64,000 nucleotides of DNA from Halobellus sp. MBLA0158 (GCF_041477585.1 NZ_JBGNYA010000001.1:434001-498000), one strand, 5' to 3'; counted from the stretch's first letter, positions 54,297 to 62,786 are shown. A program made the numbers and translations. Notes: generated by a model not told the origin, from the sequence alone.

Positions 54297-55498
54297 GGCT
54301 CGAAGTCCCCGGTGACGATGTCGGCGACGCGCTGTCTGTCGAACAGCTCCTCGCCCCCGAACACGTCGGGGTACAGCCCGCGCGCGGCCGTTTCGAGCTG
54401 GAAGAGGTGGATGATCGGCCCCTGGTAGGTGAGACCGCCGTAGAACACTCTCCCCTCGCGCACGGCGGTGAGTTCGCTCGCGACGTCGTGGCTCTCCAGG
54501 TGCGAGACGACGTTCTCCTCGAAGTACGCGTCGGTGATCTCGCCTTGGATCCGCACGGCGATGGCGTCGGGATCGATCTCTAAGAGCGTCTCGTAGTCGA
54601 TCGTGCCGCCGCCGGCCTGCGCGTCGGTGACGCCGTGGGCCGCGAGCGCGTCGTCGACCCCGAGGTCCCGCCACTGCTTCGACTGCGTGCCCTCGCCGAT
54701 CAGGTAGGGGTAGAACGACTCCGGCGGCATCCCGGCGGGGTAGAGCACCGCGAGTTCGGGGGTCGCCGACGGGAGCCGCGACCGGACGTCCGCGAGGATC
54801 TCGTCGTGGTAGGCCGCGAACGCCTCGTAGCGCTCGCGCTCGTCGAACGCCTCGGCGAGCTTCTCGAAGGCCTCGTAGAGGGAGTAGTACCGATACGAGT
54901 GCCAGTCGTACACCCGCGTGAATCCGGTGTTGCCGAGGAACGGCGCGACGTTCTCGCGGATCTCCTCGACGTCGGCCTCGCTCCAGCCGAGTCGGTGGAT
55001 TATGAAGTTCGGGTCGACGACGTGGAGGTCGGCGTCGAGTTCGTAGAACACCTCCTTGCCGGTGCCATCCTGCCAGAGCTGGGTGAGCGACTCCGCGTCG
55101 ACGTCGACGCCGGGGAGGCCGTCGTAGTGGTGGGTCCCGAACCGCGCGCGGACGCCGATGCCGGCCAGGCCGTCGGCCTGGCCGAGCGCGACGCCCATAT
55201 CCGCGTAGTCGCCGGTGTAGGGCACCCACCGCTCGGGGACGGACTCGAAGGCGACCTCGCCGACGGGCGCCATCCGCACCGAGTAGGACCCGCCGTTCGC
55301 GGACTCGGCCGAGTCGCTCGCGGCCGTCGACGGCGCGGTCGTGTCGGCGGCCGTCTCCTCGCCCGCGTCGGTCGCCGTCGAGTCGGCCGACGACGAGCCG
55401 CCCAGACAGCCCGAGAGGAGCCCGGCGGCGCCGACGAGGCTCCCGTACTTCAGGTACTCCCGCCGGGTCCGCCGCTCTCGCGCGGGATCGGGTCGCAT
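54293..55498 (-). CDS. ABC transporter substrate-binding lipoprotein 1 (proximal to permease)
   Basis: A 401-residue periplasmic-type binding protein. Tat signal TRREYLKYGSLVGAAGLLSGC with lipobox Cys31, then a Ser/Thr-rich linker. The mature part has the class III binding-protein helical backbone (segments FEKLAEAFDERERYEAFAAYHDEILADVRSRL and DALAAHGVTDAQAGGGTIDYETLLEIDPDAIAV). This fold binds iron(III)-siderophores, haem or vitamin B12. It follows a paralogue by one base and overlaps the permease by four. Confidence 0.9.
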   Translation of the reverse strand: MRPDPARERRTRREYLKYGSLVGAAGLLSGCLGGSSSADSTATDAGEETAADTTAPSTAASDSAESANGGSYSVRMAPVGEVAFESVPERWVPYTGDYADMGVALGQADGLAGIGVRARFGTHHYDGLPGVDVDAESLTQLWQDGTGKEVFYELDADLHVVDPNFIIHRLGWSEADVEEIRENVAPFLGNTGFTRVYDWHSYRYYSLYEAFEKLAEAFDERERYEAFAAYHDEILADVRSRLPSATPELAVLYPAGMPPESFYPYLIGEGTQSKQWRDLGVDDALAAHGVTDAQAGGGTIDYETLLEIDPDAIAVRIQGEITDAYFEENVVSHLESHDVASELTAVREGRVFYGGLTYQGPIIHLFQLETAARGLYPDVFGGEELFDRQRVADIVTGDFEP

Positions 55499-55499
55499 C

Positions 55500-56684
55500 T
55501 CAGAACTCCCCGTTGACGACGTCCGCGACGCGCTGCCGGTCGAACAGCGCCTCGTCGACGTCGTAGAGCGTCCGCGCGAGCCGCTCTGTCACGACGAGGT
55601 TCGTGATCGGGCCCTGGTACAGCGGCCCCGCGCGGTAGACGTCGCCGTTCGCGACGGCGGTGAGTTCGCTCGCGACGTCGTGGCCTTCCATATACTGGAC
55701 GACGGTGTTTTGGAACTCCTCGCCTGTCTTGGCCTCCTGGCCGCGGACTAGGAGCACCTCGGGGTCGACCTCCAGCAGCGTCTCGTAGTCGATGGCGCCG
55801 CGGCTGGAGTAGAAGTCCTTGACGTCGCTCGTCGCCAGCGCGTCCTTCACCTTCAGGTCGTTGAGGTGCTTGAAGCTCGTGCCCTCGTCGACGACGTACG
55901 GGTAGAACGTCTCGGGCTCGTCGCCGCCGCCCCAGACGACCGCGACCTCGGGGCGCTCGCTCCGGCCGGGGACGACCGGCGCCAGCGCGGACTGGAAGTC
56001 GGCGTGGATCTCCTCGAAGGCCGCGAAGCGCTCCCGCTCTTGGAACACGTCGGCGAGCTTCTCGAAGGCCTCATAGAGGGTGTAGTACCGGTAATCCGCG
56101 TGCCAGGGGTAGCTCCGCGAGAAGATGCTGTTGCCGAAGATCGGCCCGATCTGGGTCCGGAGCTCGTCGACGTCGCTTTCGGCCCACTTGCCGCGGTTCA
56201 GGAGGAAGTTCGGATCGAAGACGTGGACGTCGGCGTCGATCGCGTAGAACTGCTCTTTGCCGACGCCGCCGTCGCCCCACAGCTTCGCGATCCCGCTCTT
56301 GTCGACGCTCACGTCCGGGATCTCGTCGTAGTAGCGCGTGTGGTAGCGGCCGGGGAGCCAGACGCCCTTCGGGGCTTCCTGCCCCAGCGCGATGCCCATA
56401 TCCGCCCAGCTGCCGTTGTTCGCGACCCACGTCTCCGGGACGGACTCGAAGGTGACCTCGCCGACCGGCTCGATCTCGACGGTGTAGGGCTCTGATGCGG
56501 CTGTCTCGGTCGCCGTCTGTGTCGCCGTCGCCGTCTCGCTCTCGGTGCCTGCGTCGGTCGAGGTGGCGTCCGATTCCGACTGCCCGCTGCATCCCGCGAA
56601 CAGTCCGGCCGCCGCCACCCCGGCGCCGTACCGCAGATACTCCCGCCGCGTCGCGTCCGTCTCGTCGCTCCGATCGGATACCAT
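55500..56684 (-). CDS. ABC transporter substrate-binding lipoprotein 2 (first gene of operon)
   Basis: A 394-residue paralogue of its neighbour. Signal TRREYLRYGAGVAAAGLFAGC with lipobox Cys32, Ser/Thr-rich linker, class III helical backbone (FEKLADVFQERERFAAFEEIHADFQSAL). The two binding proteins are clearly related in order and motifs and probably arose by tandem duplication, perhaps to bind different siderophores with one permease. Two iron boxes lie upstream, so the ABC operon is probably iron-repressed. Confidence 0.9.
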   Translation of the reverse strand: MVSDRSDETDATRREYLRYGAGVAAAGLFAGCSGQSESDATSTDAGTESETATATQTATETAASEPYTVEIEPVGEVTFESVPETWVANNGSWADMGIALGQEAPKGVWLPGRYHTRYYDEIPDVSVDKSGIAKLWGDGGVGKEQFYAIDADVHVFDPNFLLNRGKWAESDVDELRTQIGPIFGNSIFSRSYPWHADYRYYTLYEAFEKLADVFQERERFAAFEEIHADFQSALAPVVPGRSERPEVAVVWGGGDEPETFYPYVVDEGTSFKHLNDLKVKDALATSDVKDFYSSRGAIDYETLLEVDPEVLLVRGQEAKTGEEFQNTVVQYMEGHDVASELTAVANGDVYRAGPLYQGPITNLVVTERLARTLYDVDEALFDRQRVADVVNGEF

Positions 56685-56688
56685 ACGT

Positions 56689-56704
56689 TTTAGGCCTCCC
56701 TAAA
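56689..56704. promoter_or_regulatory. Iron box 4
   Basis: TTTAGG-CCTC-CCTAAA, both halves perfect, right before the first ABC gene start (56684). Confidence 0.8.
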
Positions 56705-56724
56705 CACTAAAGGCCTTTTCGAAG

Positions 56725-56740
56725 TTTGGGTGTGCCTAAA
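56725..56740. promoter_or_regulatory. Iron box 5
   Basis: TTTGGG-TGTG-CCTAAA, one mismatch in the left half. It lies 20 bases further upstream of box 4, as in a pair flanking the promoter. Confidence 0.7.
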
Positions 56741-56805
56741 ACGCGGCGGGCGGGCGATCGAAGCCCAAGAAATATATAGTCTACATAGAGAAAATAGTGC
56801 TACAT

Positions 56806-56856
56806 ATGAGTATGTTCGTCGAGAAACGGCATTCGATCGACCCGCTCGGGCGGTGA
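56806..56856 (+). CDS. Short upstream ORF before the MgtC-like gene
   Basis: A 16-codon ORF, MSMFVEKRHSIDPLGR, whose stop is three bases before the MgtC-like ATG. A TATA-like AATATATAG (56771-56779) would start transcription near 56803, so this ORF begins at the mRNA 5' end and would be read leaderless. It could regulate or simply re-initiate translation of the next gene, or be the wrong start. Conservation has not been tested. Confidence 0.35.
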   Translation: MSMFVEKRHSIDPLGR

Positions 56857-56859
56857 CCG

Positions 56860-58143
56860 ATGGCGCCGTTCAGTCCCGAATCCCTGCCGTTGGACGTCAA
56901 CGTCCTCCACCTGTTCATCGCGGGCGCGCTGGGGATGCTGCTCGGCCTGGAGCGCGAGTGGTCGAACAAGGCCGCGGGCATCCGGACGTTCACGCTCACG
57001 AGCCTCGTGGGCGTCGCGGCCGCGACGATCGGGGAGACGGTCCTCCTCGCGCTCGGCGGCGTGCTCGTCCTCGTCCAGGGGCTCCTGCTCGGTGCTCGGG
57101 GCCTGCTCGCCGAGGCGCGCGGCGTGACCGACGACGCCGACGTCTCGGAGATGGGCGGCAGCCTCGCGCTGACGACCTCCACGTCGCTGCTGGTCGCTTA
57201 CGCCGTCGGCGTGCTGGTCGGCAGCGACTACGTCCTCGTGGGCGTCGTCATCGCGATCACCTCCTCGTTCCTCCTGGTGCTCCGGCGGGAACTGCACTCC
57301 TTCGCGAATCAGCTCTCCCACCAGGAAGTCCGCGGCGCGGCCGAGTTCGCGATCATCGCCTTCGTCGTCTACCCGCTCCTGCCCGCCGGGCAGTACGGCC
57401 CGTGGAACGCCATTGACCCGCAGCTGGTCTGGATGCTCGTGATCGCGGTCAGCGCGATCGGCTTCGCGAACTACGCGATTATGCAGCGCTACGGCGGTCG
57501 CGGGATGCTCATCACGGGCTTTTTCGGCGGGCTCGTGAACTCCACCGCCGTCATCGGCGAGATCGCGAACCGCGCGAAACTGAACGTCGGAATGCTGGAT
57601 CTGGCGGTCGCGACGATCCTCGTCGCCGACGCCGCGATGGCCGTCCGGAACCTCGTGATCGTCGTCGCGTTCGTCCCCCAGTCGGCGCTCAGCGTCGGGC
57701 TCCCGCTCGGGCTCATCGCCGTCGGCGGCGTGTTGCTGACGGGCTACGAGCGGAACTGGCGCGAGGAGTTCGATATCGACCTGGACTCGCCGTTCAGCAG
57801 CACGAACGCCCTGACGTTCGGCCTGCTGTTCCTCGCGGTGCTCGTGCTCACCGCGGGCGCCCAGCAGATGTTCGGCACCGCGGGCTTCCTCGTGACGAGC
57901 TTCCTCAGCGGCCTGCTGTCGAGCGGCACCACCACGACGACGGCGGTCTCGCTCGCGAGCACCGGCCAGATCACGCCCGCGGTCGCCGCCCGGGGCGTGC
58001 TCGCGGGGACGCTCGCGAGCATCCTCGTGAAGATCTGGCTCGCGATCGGGATCAACCGACAGCTCCTTCGTCCGGTTGTCATTCGGTCCGCATACCTCTC
58101 GATTCTGGGGCTCGTCGGCCTGCTCGGCGTGCAGGTGTTGTGA
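56860..58143 (+). CDS. MgtC/SapB-family membrane protein with DUF4010
   Basis: A 427-residue multi-spanning protein. The N-terminal ~140 residues match the MgtC/SapB domain (FIAGALGMLLGLEREWSNKAAGIRTFTLTSLVGVAAATIGE), and the rest is DUF4010-like with ~8 more spans (ITGFFGGLVNSTAVIGEIANR, SSGTTTTTAVSLASTGQITPAVAARG). In bacteria MgtC proteins are tied to magnesium or acid stress and ATP synthase; no role is known in haloarchaea. It begins 3 bases after a 16-codon upstream ORF. Confidence 0.85.
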   Translation: MAPFSPESLPLDVNVLHLFIAGALGMLLGLEREWSNKAAGIRTFTLTSLVGVAAATIGETVLLALGGVLVLVQGLLLGARGLLAEARGVTDDADVSEMGGSLALTTSTSLLVAYAVGVLVGSDYVLVGVVIAITSSFLLVLRRELHSFANQLSHQEVRGAAEFAIIAFVVYPLLPAGQYGPWNAIDPQLVWMLVIAVSAIGFANYAIMQRYGGRGMLITGFFGGLVNSTAVIGEIANRAKLNVGMLDLAVATILVADAAMAVRNLVIVVAFVPQSALSVGLPLGLIAVGGVLLTGYERNWREEFDIDLDSPFSSTNALTFGLLFLAVLVLTAGAQQMFGTAGFLVTSFLSGLLSSGTTTTTAVSLASTGQITPAVAARGVLAGTLASILVKIWLAIGINRQLLRPVVIRSAYLSILGLVGLLGVQVL

Positions 58144-58394
58144 TCTGAGCCTCGGAGGTGCCGCACAGCCGCGGCCCAGTCGCTGCCCGATCGTCGACCT
58201 CTCGAAAGCCATCGCCGTCGGAAACGACCTGCCGTCCTCCCGAGGGTCAGCGCTTGCGTCGCCCCGGTACTCCACGTCGCAGACGCTCAGCAGACGTTCG
58301 CGCCGATGAACCGCTGTGCGACGGCAAGCGCTTCCTCCGGCCGTTCGCTCTCGTTCGTGGAGGGCATCGTGAAACTCGGCCACGGTGCGGCGAT
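58144..58394. other. Gene-free stretch after the MgtC-like gene
   Basis: I see no gene and no strong repeat in this part of the intergenic gap. The MITE follows at 58395. Confidence 0.5.
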
Positions 58395-58478
58395 TATAGT
58401 AGCGTTTGCAACTGATTGCTCGTCCGATCGCACGACAGCGTGCGATCGAGCGAGTGAAGACTTGCAAACGCTACTATA
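58395..58478. mobile_element. 84-base MITE-like palindrome
   Basis: Terminal inverted repeats TATAGTAGCGTTTGCAA (58395-58411) and its exact reverse complement at 58462-58478 enclose an inner inverted repeat CGATCGCAC/GTGCGATCG (58425-58448). A full-length palindrome with 17-base perfect ends and no ORF is typical of a non-autonomous element mobilised by an insertion-sequence transposase elsewhere. No target duplication was seen. Confidence 0.75.
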
Positions 58479-58558
58479 GCTCTGTCGGTGCTTCGCCAAT
58501 CTCCGACGAGTCCGTGCCGAGCGGCGAACGGTGGTCGCGACGGGGTCGAACGCCCGGT

Positions 58559-58732
58559 CTATCCCGCCCGCTTCAGTATCTGGGGGGTCACGATCACTTC
58601 CAAGACCGCGATTCCGAGCGCGACCCAACGGATCGTGCCGTCGAGGAAGAAGTACGCGATACCTGCGATTATCAGGGCGTTGCTGATGCTCAGCCCGTAC
58701 CGTACTACCGGGCTCTGAAACGGGGAGGGCAT
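58559..58732 (-). CDS. Small membrane protein
   Basis: A 57-residue protein starting MPSPFQSPVVRYG with two hydrophobic segments (SISNALIIAGIAYFFLDGTI and RWVALGIAVLEVIVTPQILK). It resembles a short haloarchaeal membrane family without a known role. A minus-strand TATA-like CATATATG at 58753-58760 lies about 25 bases before the ATG, giving a leaderless mRNA. The longer open frame upstream is not supported. Confidence 0.65.
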   Translation of the reverse strand: MPSPFQSPVVRYGLSISNALIIAGIAYFFLDGTIRWVALGIAVLEVIVTPQILKRAG

Positions 58733-58810
58733 ACACGAAACAGATAGGAGACGAACATATATGATTTTACTAATCGATGCGTTACCAAGAGAGCTTATTC
58801 GAGATAGATG

Positions 58811-58826
58811 AACGGATCCGACGGGA
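58811..58826. repeat. att-like repeat 1
   Basis: AACGGATCCGACGGGA, one base different from repeats 2 and 3. Located left of the integrase gene in the boundary zone. Confidence 0.6.
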
Positions 58827-58879
58827 CTCCCGCGAGCGAAGCGAGCGAGAGGTCGTCGGGGGAGTGAGGCCGAAGGCCG

Positions 58880-58895
58880 AACGGACCCGACGGGA
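58880..58895. repeat. att-like repeat 2
   Basis: AACGGACCCGACGGGA, identical over 16 bases to repeat 3. Followed by a degenerated T-loop-like stretch. Confidence 0.65.
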
Positions 58896-58981
58896 CTTGG
58901 AACCACGGTCGCTCATTGCGTTCGCTCCCTGATTCAAATCCCGCGGCTGTCGCTATTCTCCGCTCACTTCGTTCGCAGGAA

Positions 58982-59007
58982 AACGGACCCGACGGGATTT
59001 GAACCCA
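58982..59007 (-). other. att-like repeat 3: remnant of a tRNA 3' end (probable attL)
   Basis: Read on the minus strand, this is a T arm (GGGTTCAAATCCC) followed by the acceptor 3' strand CGGGTCCG. No matching 5' half of a tRNA is present. It lies 73 bases before the integrase start. This is the typical duplicated tRNA end left by integration into a tRNA gene. The intact tRNA would lie, on the same strand, at the other end of the element to the right of the window. Confidence 0.7.
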
Positions 59008-59079
59008 TTCGTCCTAACGGACGAATAACCGCAGCCGGACCGCACACCCGCTCCCGTCTGTCGGTGGAGATGACCACCG

Positions 59080-60114
59080 ATGGAACGAACCCCATACGAC
59101 TCGCACAAGCTCGAACCGCTATCGCCCTCAGAAGGATTGGAGATGTTCCTATCTGAGAAATGTGACGACCTCGCTCAAAGCACTCTCCAGTCTTACCGTC
59201 GGCGTATTAACCACTTCATCAGATATTGTGAGACCCGCGATATCGACAATCTGAACAACCTGACGGGGCGCGATCTATACCGATTCCGTGTCTTCAGACG
59301 GGACGAGGGTGACTTAGCAAAGCCTTCTCTGAAGAGTCAACTCACCGCTGTCCGGTCCTTCATCAAGTTCGCTGAACGTATCGATGCCTGCCCCGAAGAC
59401 CTGCATCGAGACGTCGTCTTACCTTCGATGAATCCTGGTGAGGACGTGCGTGACAACATCATCGCAGTCGAAGAAGCGCAGCAAATCATAGATTATCTCG
59501 ATAAGTTCCACTACGCCTCTTACCGTCACGCTCTCTTTGCAACTGCGTGGGAGACACATCTACGCACAGGAACGCTTCACTCCCTCGACGTGAGTGACCT
59601 GCTGGTCGAAGAGCAGGCTCTCAGAATTGAGCATCGCCCGGATACTGGAACTCGATTGAAGAACGGTCGTCGGGCAAACCGTGTTATCGCTATCTCTTCA
59701 GATCTTGTGAGTATCCTAACTGACCACATTGAGCACGAGCGACCATCGATCGAAGACAAGTATGGTCGGAAACCTTTATTCGCCTCACAGCAGGGTCGGA
59801 TGAGTAAGTCTAATCTTCGACAGACCTGCTATGCTGTAACTCGACCGTGCTTCTATACGGACGAGTGTCCCGCCGGCAGAGATCTTGACGACTGTCAGGC
59901 TACGAAGTATGAATATGCTACAAGTTGTCCAGACTCAGAGTCGCTACACGCGGTCAGACGGGGAGGAATAACCTATCGCCTCTCTGAGGACGTCCCTATG
60001 GAAGTCGTGAGCGATAGAGGAAATGTCTCTCGCCGTGTTCTCGAAGAGCACTACGATGCACGAGATGAGATGACTCGGATGGCGCAACGTAGGAAACATC
60101 TCAACCTTGACTGA
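59080..60114 (+). CDS. Tyrosine recombinase/integrase
   Basis: A 344-residue integrase. N-terminal SAM-like core-binding domain (about 15-115: AQSTLQSYRRRINHFIRYCE), catalytic domain with R162 (ETHLRTGTLHSLDVSDL), H290-x-x-R293 (HAVRRG) and Y325 (EEHYDARD). Cys 250, 257, 263, 272 and 283 form a zinc-binding-like insertion in the catalytic domain, a feature of haloarchaeal integrases. It is next to the tRNA remnant and is therefore the likely catalyst of the element's insertion. Non-host codon use. Confidence 0.9.
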   Translation: MERTPYDSHKLEPLSPSEGLEMFLSEKCDDLAQSTLQSYRRRINHFIRYCETRDIDNLNNLTGRDLYRFRVFRRDEGDLAKPSLKSQLTAVRSFIKFAERIDACPEDLHRDVVLPSMNPGEDVRDNIIAVEEAQQIIDYLDKFHYASYRHALFATAWETHLRTGTLHSLDVSDLLVEEQALRIEHRPDTGTRLKNGRRANRVIAISSDLVSILTDHIEHERPSIEDKYGRKPLFASQQGRMSKSNLRQTCYAVTRPCFYTDECPAGRDLDDCQATKYEYATSCPDSESLHAVRRGGITYRLSEDVPMEVVSDRGNVSRRVLEEHYDARDEMTRMAQRRKHLNLD

Positions 60115-60131
60115 CTCTTTCCCATCGTAGA

Positions 60132-60260
60132 GAATACCGGTGGGGTGGTCCCTCTGTCACGAGAATTCTTTCTGGACTCCACTAACACATCTCAACACAG
60201 ACTTTCTCTTCAACTCAATACGAGAAAATCTGTGACAGTTGTGACTCCCCACCGGTATTC
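60132..60260. repeat. Nested inverted repeats between integrase and primase genes
   Basis: Outer arms GAATACCGGTGGGG (60132-60145) and CCCCACCGGTATTC (60247-60260) are perfect complements. Inner arms CACAGACTTTCTC (60196-60208) and GAGAAAATCTGTG (60222-60234) pair with one mismatch. The region has no gene and separates convergent genes. It could be a bidirectional terminator, or the element's origin or nicking site. Confidence 0.6.
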
Positions 60261-60278
60261 ACCGGGCGCGAGTGATAC

Positions 60279-62786
60279 TTACGAATCCATTAGAGAGAAG
60301 CCGGTATAGACACGTTTTCGCTCACCATCGGAACGCCGCTGTTCGACAGAGGCGCCTTTCTTTTTCAGAGTAGAAGTGAACTTGTGTTTCGAGAACACCT
60401 CCATACTTTCCGACTTGGCGAACGACTCATAAGCGGAATAGGCCTCATCTTTCCCAACAGAGCCATCCGGTTCTCGGTCAAGGCGACGACTGATGAACCG
60501 CTCAACCGAGTTCCCATACGTCTCCCAGATGCGTCGATTATCTGAGGGTGTCGGCTCATTCGTAAACCGGCCCTGTTCTTCGAGACGCTGGTAACCCTCA
60601 ATCGCCCAATTCAGGATACCTGCTAACTCCTGGTCAGCTGTGAGCTTCTCCGATAGTTTCGGGTCCTGCTCTTGTCGCGGGATGCGCTCAGGGAAGACCA
60701 CGGTGAGCCACCGATTCCAGAACCCGTCATCCTCTGACGAGCGAGAAGGTGGCTGGTTTGCTGCGAAGATGTGCTTCGTTCGAGGCTCGAATCGGAACGG
60801 GTCCTGATTCTTGCGCTCTGCTCGAACAGGATTCCCTGCGGTGAGTTCCTTGATTTTCCCTGCGTTCTTGATGTCGGTCGAGTCAAGGTCGTGCCGAATG
60901 TTCACCATTCGACCGACTAACTCGGCCTCACCCCATCGCTGGTTGGCGAGATACTGCACCGAGAGGTTGACTGTACTATCAGCTCCGAATAGCGCCTGAA
61001 GCAGGTCGAGAAACACGCTCTTGCCTGCGTCGGTCGGTCCGAGCAAGAGGAGCGCTTTCTTGTGGTTTGTCTGAGGTTGAAGACAGTAGCCGACAAACTC
61101 CTGCAACTGCGGAATCTTCTCATCGGGACAGACGTCTTCGAGGAACTCGCGGAATTGAGGGCACTCCGCTTCAGGGTCGTACTCAACGGGCAACCGTGAC
61201 CGGAAGTTGTAACCCGGACTGAAGTCCGACATCTCTCCTGTCTCGATGTCTACGACTCCGTTAGCGACACAGACAGATGAACCACTTTGACCGAATTTTT
61301 CGCGGTCGAGGAATCCACCGGCCTTGAGCCGTCCAATGATTTCCCGTGCCTCGCGCCCATTGTAGTGGAGTTCCAACATCTCCTCCAAACGAGCCTTCAC
61401 GGTCTGCTCAGCGTCCGATTCATATACGCCCGTCTCGGGATTGTAGCAATACATTTGCTCGTTATCTGAGATTGTGATGAAGTCGTACTCCTTTCGGAGC
61501 AGACGGACAGCCAGATCACGGGCAGAGTCAGTCTGTCCCTTCTCCGAGTACAGGTCTTTCACCTGCTTCCAACTGTGGTCTGGTCCCTCTATGCTGACAG
61601 ACCACGCCTCTGGAGTCTGCCAGAATTTGCTGAAGGCATCGGCATACTCATCGTCCAATTCAGTTATCAACTCAACGACCTCATCGGACTCAAGCGACTG
61701 TGCTTCGAGCCGGTCCTGCACTTCTCGGGCGTTAGCGTCTCCCACAGGATGGGCGATGATGCTCTTCTCGTCGGGCCAAATCCAGTCTGATGGTGACTCG
61801 ATGATGGCCTCCACGATATTACCTTGTATGGCTGTCTGCTGACGCTCGTCGGGATGATCAGGTAGGTCGTATCCTGCCTCACGACCGGCCTCGAAGAGTT
61901 CAGCCCACTCTTGCGCCGTCAGGTCGCGGTTCTTCCAATCACCGCAACTGATGACGTCTTGCTCTATCCCGATAAGGTGGAGCGCGTTGCCAGCTACATC
62001 GTGCCGGAAACAGTGCCACGTCTCGCCACCTTCGAAGACTTTGAAGTTCGTGCCAGTTTCGGACCCGTGGTAGGGGTGACTGACCCGCTTATCCTCCGAA
62101 AATGACGAACTGAGTACGTCGAATACGTCGAGTTCGACATCGTTCGGTGGACTATTGGAAAACGTCTGTACTTCCGATGACTCGAGGGTATCATCTTCGG
62201 TGTGGCTCTGCAACCATTCCTCGAATTCGGACGGAGTGTTACAAGTCGTGGGAGTTACCGACAGATGGTCTCCCGTCATCGTGATGTACTGGCCGGAATC
62301 GTAGACTTCGATACAGTCAGTATCAATCCACCAGTCCGGTTCCTGCACATCCTTCAACCAAATGTGGAGGCCCGTCGCGGATGGCGATACTTCGGCGTAG
62401 GAGTCGCACTCGCGTAGTGCATCGATCACCCACTCCTCTGGCTCACCGGTCTCAGGGTTGCACACATCGTCAAAGTCGATGGCGAGGAATGGGTCATCTT
62501 CAGTGAGGACGAAACCAACTTGAAGTCCGACCTGATTCGAGGAGGCTTCAACAGCTTCCTCGAAACTGCCCCACGTCGTTGGGTCATTCGTTCGGGCCGT
62601 TCGGCCACTCCCGTTCGGTACTCGGGGGATCTTCCGCTTCCGGTCTCCATCTTCGACCCGCTCCCAACATACCCACTGGTCGAGGGCCTGCAACTCCTCA
62701 GGAACAGGATGTTCCGTTTCCTGTTCCTCATCGGATGGATCAGCCAAGCCTAGTTCCTCGTCCGTAATTCGGACTTCTCCACTCAT
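60279..62786 (-). CDS. Primase-polymerase/helicase of NrS-1/P4 type
   Basis: An 835-residue replication protein. The N-terminus (about 30-190) resembles an AEP primase-polymerase: AIDFDD (103-107) and SPSATGLHIW (134-143) fit the metal and nucleotide motifs of NrS-1-like polymerases. After a linker comes a D5/P4-like helicase: Walker A LLGPTDAGKS (about 580), then VNIRHDLDS and the ending helix KHKFTSTLKKKGASVEQRR (winged helix). It probably starts replication of the element. The downstream small gene overlaps its start by four bases (ATGA), so both are in one unit. Confidence 0.85.
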   Translation of the reverse strand: MSGEVRITDEELGLADPSDEEQETEHPVPEELQALDQWVCWERVEDGDRKRKIPRVPNGSGRTARTNDPTTWGSFEEAVEASSNQVGLQVGFVLTEDDPFLAIDFDDVCNPETGEPEEWVIDALRECDSYAEVSPSATGLHIWLKDVQEPDWWIDTDCIEVYDSGQYITMTGDHLSVTPTTCNTPSEFEEWLQSHTEDDTLESSEVQTFSNSPPNDVELDVFDVLSSSFSEDKRVSHPYHGSETGTNFKVFEGGETWHCFRHDVAGNALHLIGIEQDVISCGDWKNRDLTAQEWAELFEAGREAGYDLPDHPDERQQTAIQGNIVEAIIESPSDWIWPDEKSIIAHPVGDANAREVQDRLEAQSLESDEVVELITELDDEYADAFSKFWQTPEAWSVSIEGPDHSWKQVKDLYSEKGQTDSARDLAVRLLRKEYDFITISDNEQMYCYNPETGVYESDAEQTVKARLEEMLELHYNGREAREIIGRLKAGGFLDREKFGQSGSSVCVANGVVDIETGEMSDFSPGYNFRSRLPVEYDPEAECPQFREFLEDVCPDEKIPQLQEFVGYCLQPQTNHKKALLLLGPTDAGKSVFLDLLQALFGADSTVNLSVQYLANQRWGEAELVGRMVNIRHDLDSTDIKNAGKIKELTAGNPVRAERKNQDPFRFEPRTKHIFAANQPPSRSSEDDGFWNRWLTVVFPERIPRQEQDPKLSEKLTADQELAGILNWAIEGYQRLEEQGRFTNEPTPSDNRRIWETYGNSVERFISRRLDREPDGSVGKDEAYSAYESFAKSESMEVFSKHKFTSTLKKKGASVEQRRSDGERKRVYTGFSLMDS

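Noticed and set aside
56730-57416. 228-residue frame overlapping the MgtC-like gene
   Set aside because: Off-frame shadow with Arg/Pro-rich translation.
58982-59040. A possible complete tRNA on the minus strand
   Set aside because: The T arm and acceptor 3' strand are there, but no 5' acceptor strand, D arm or anticodon arm is found; treated as a remnant.
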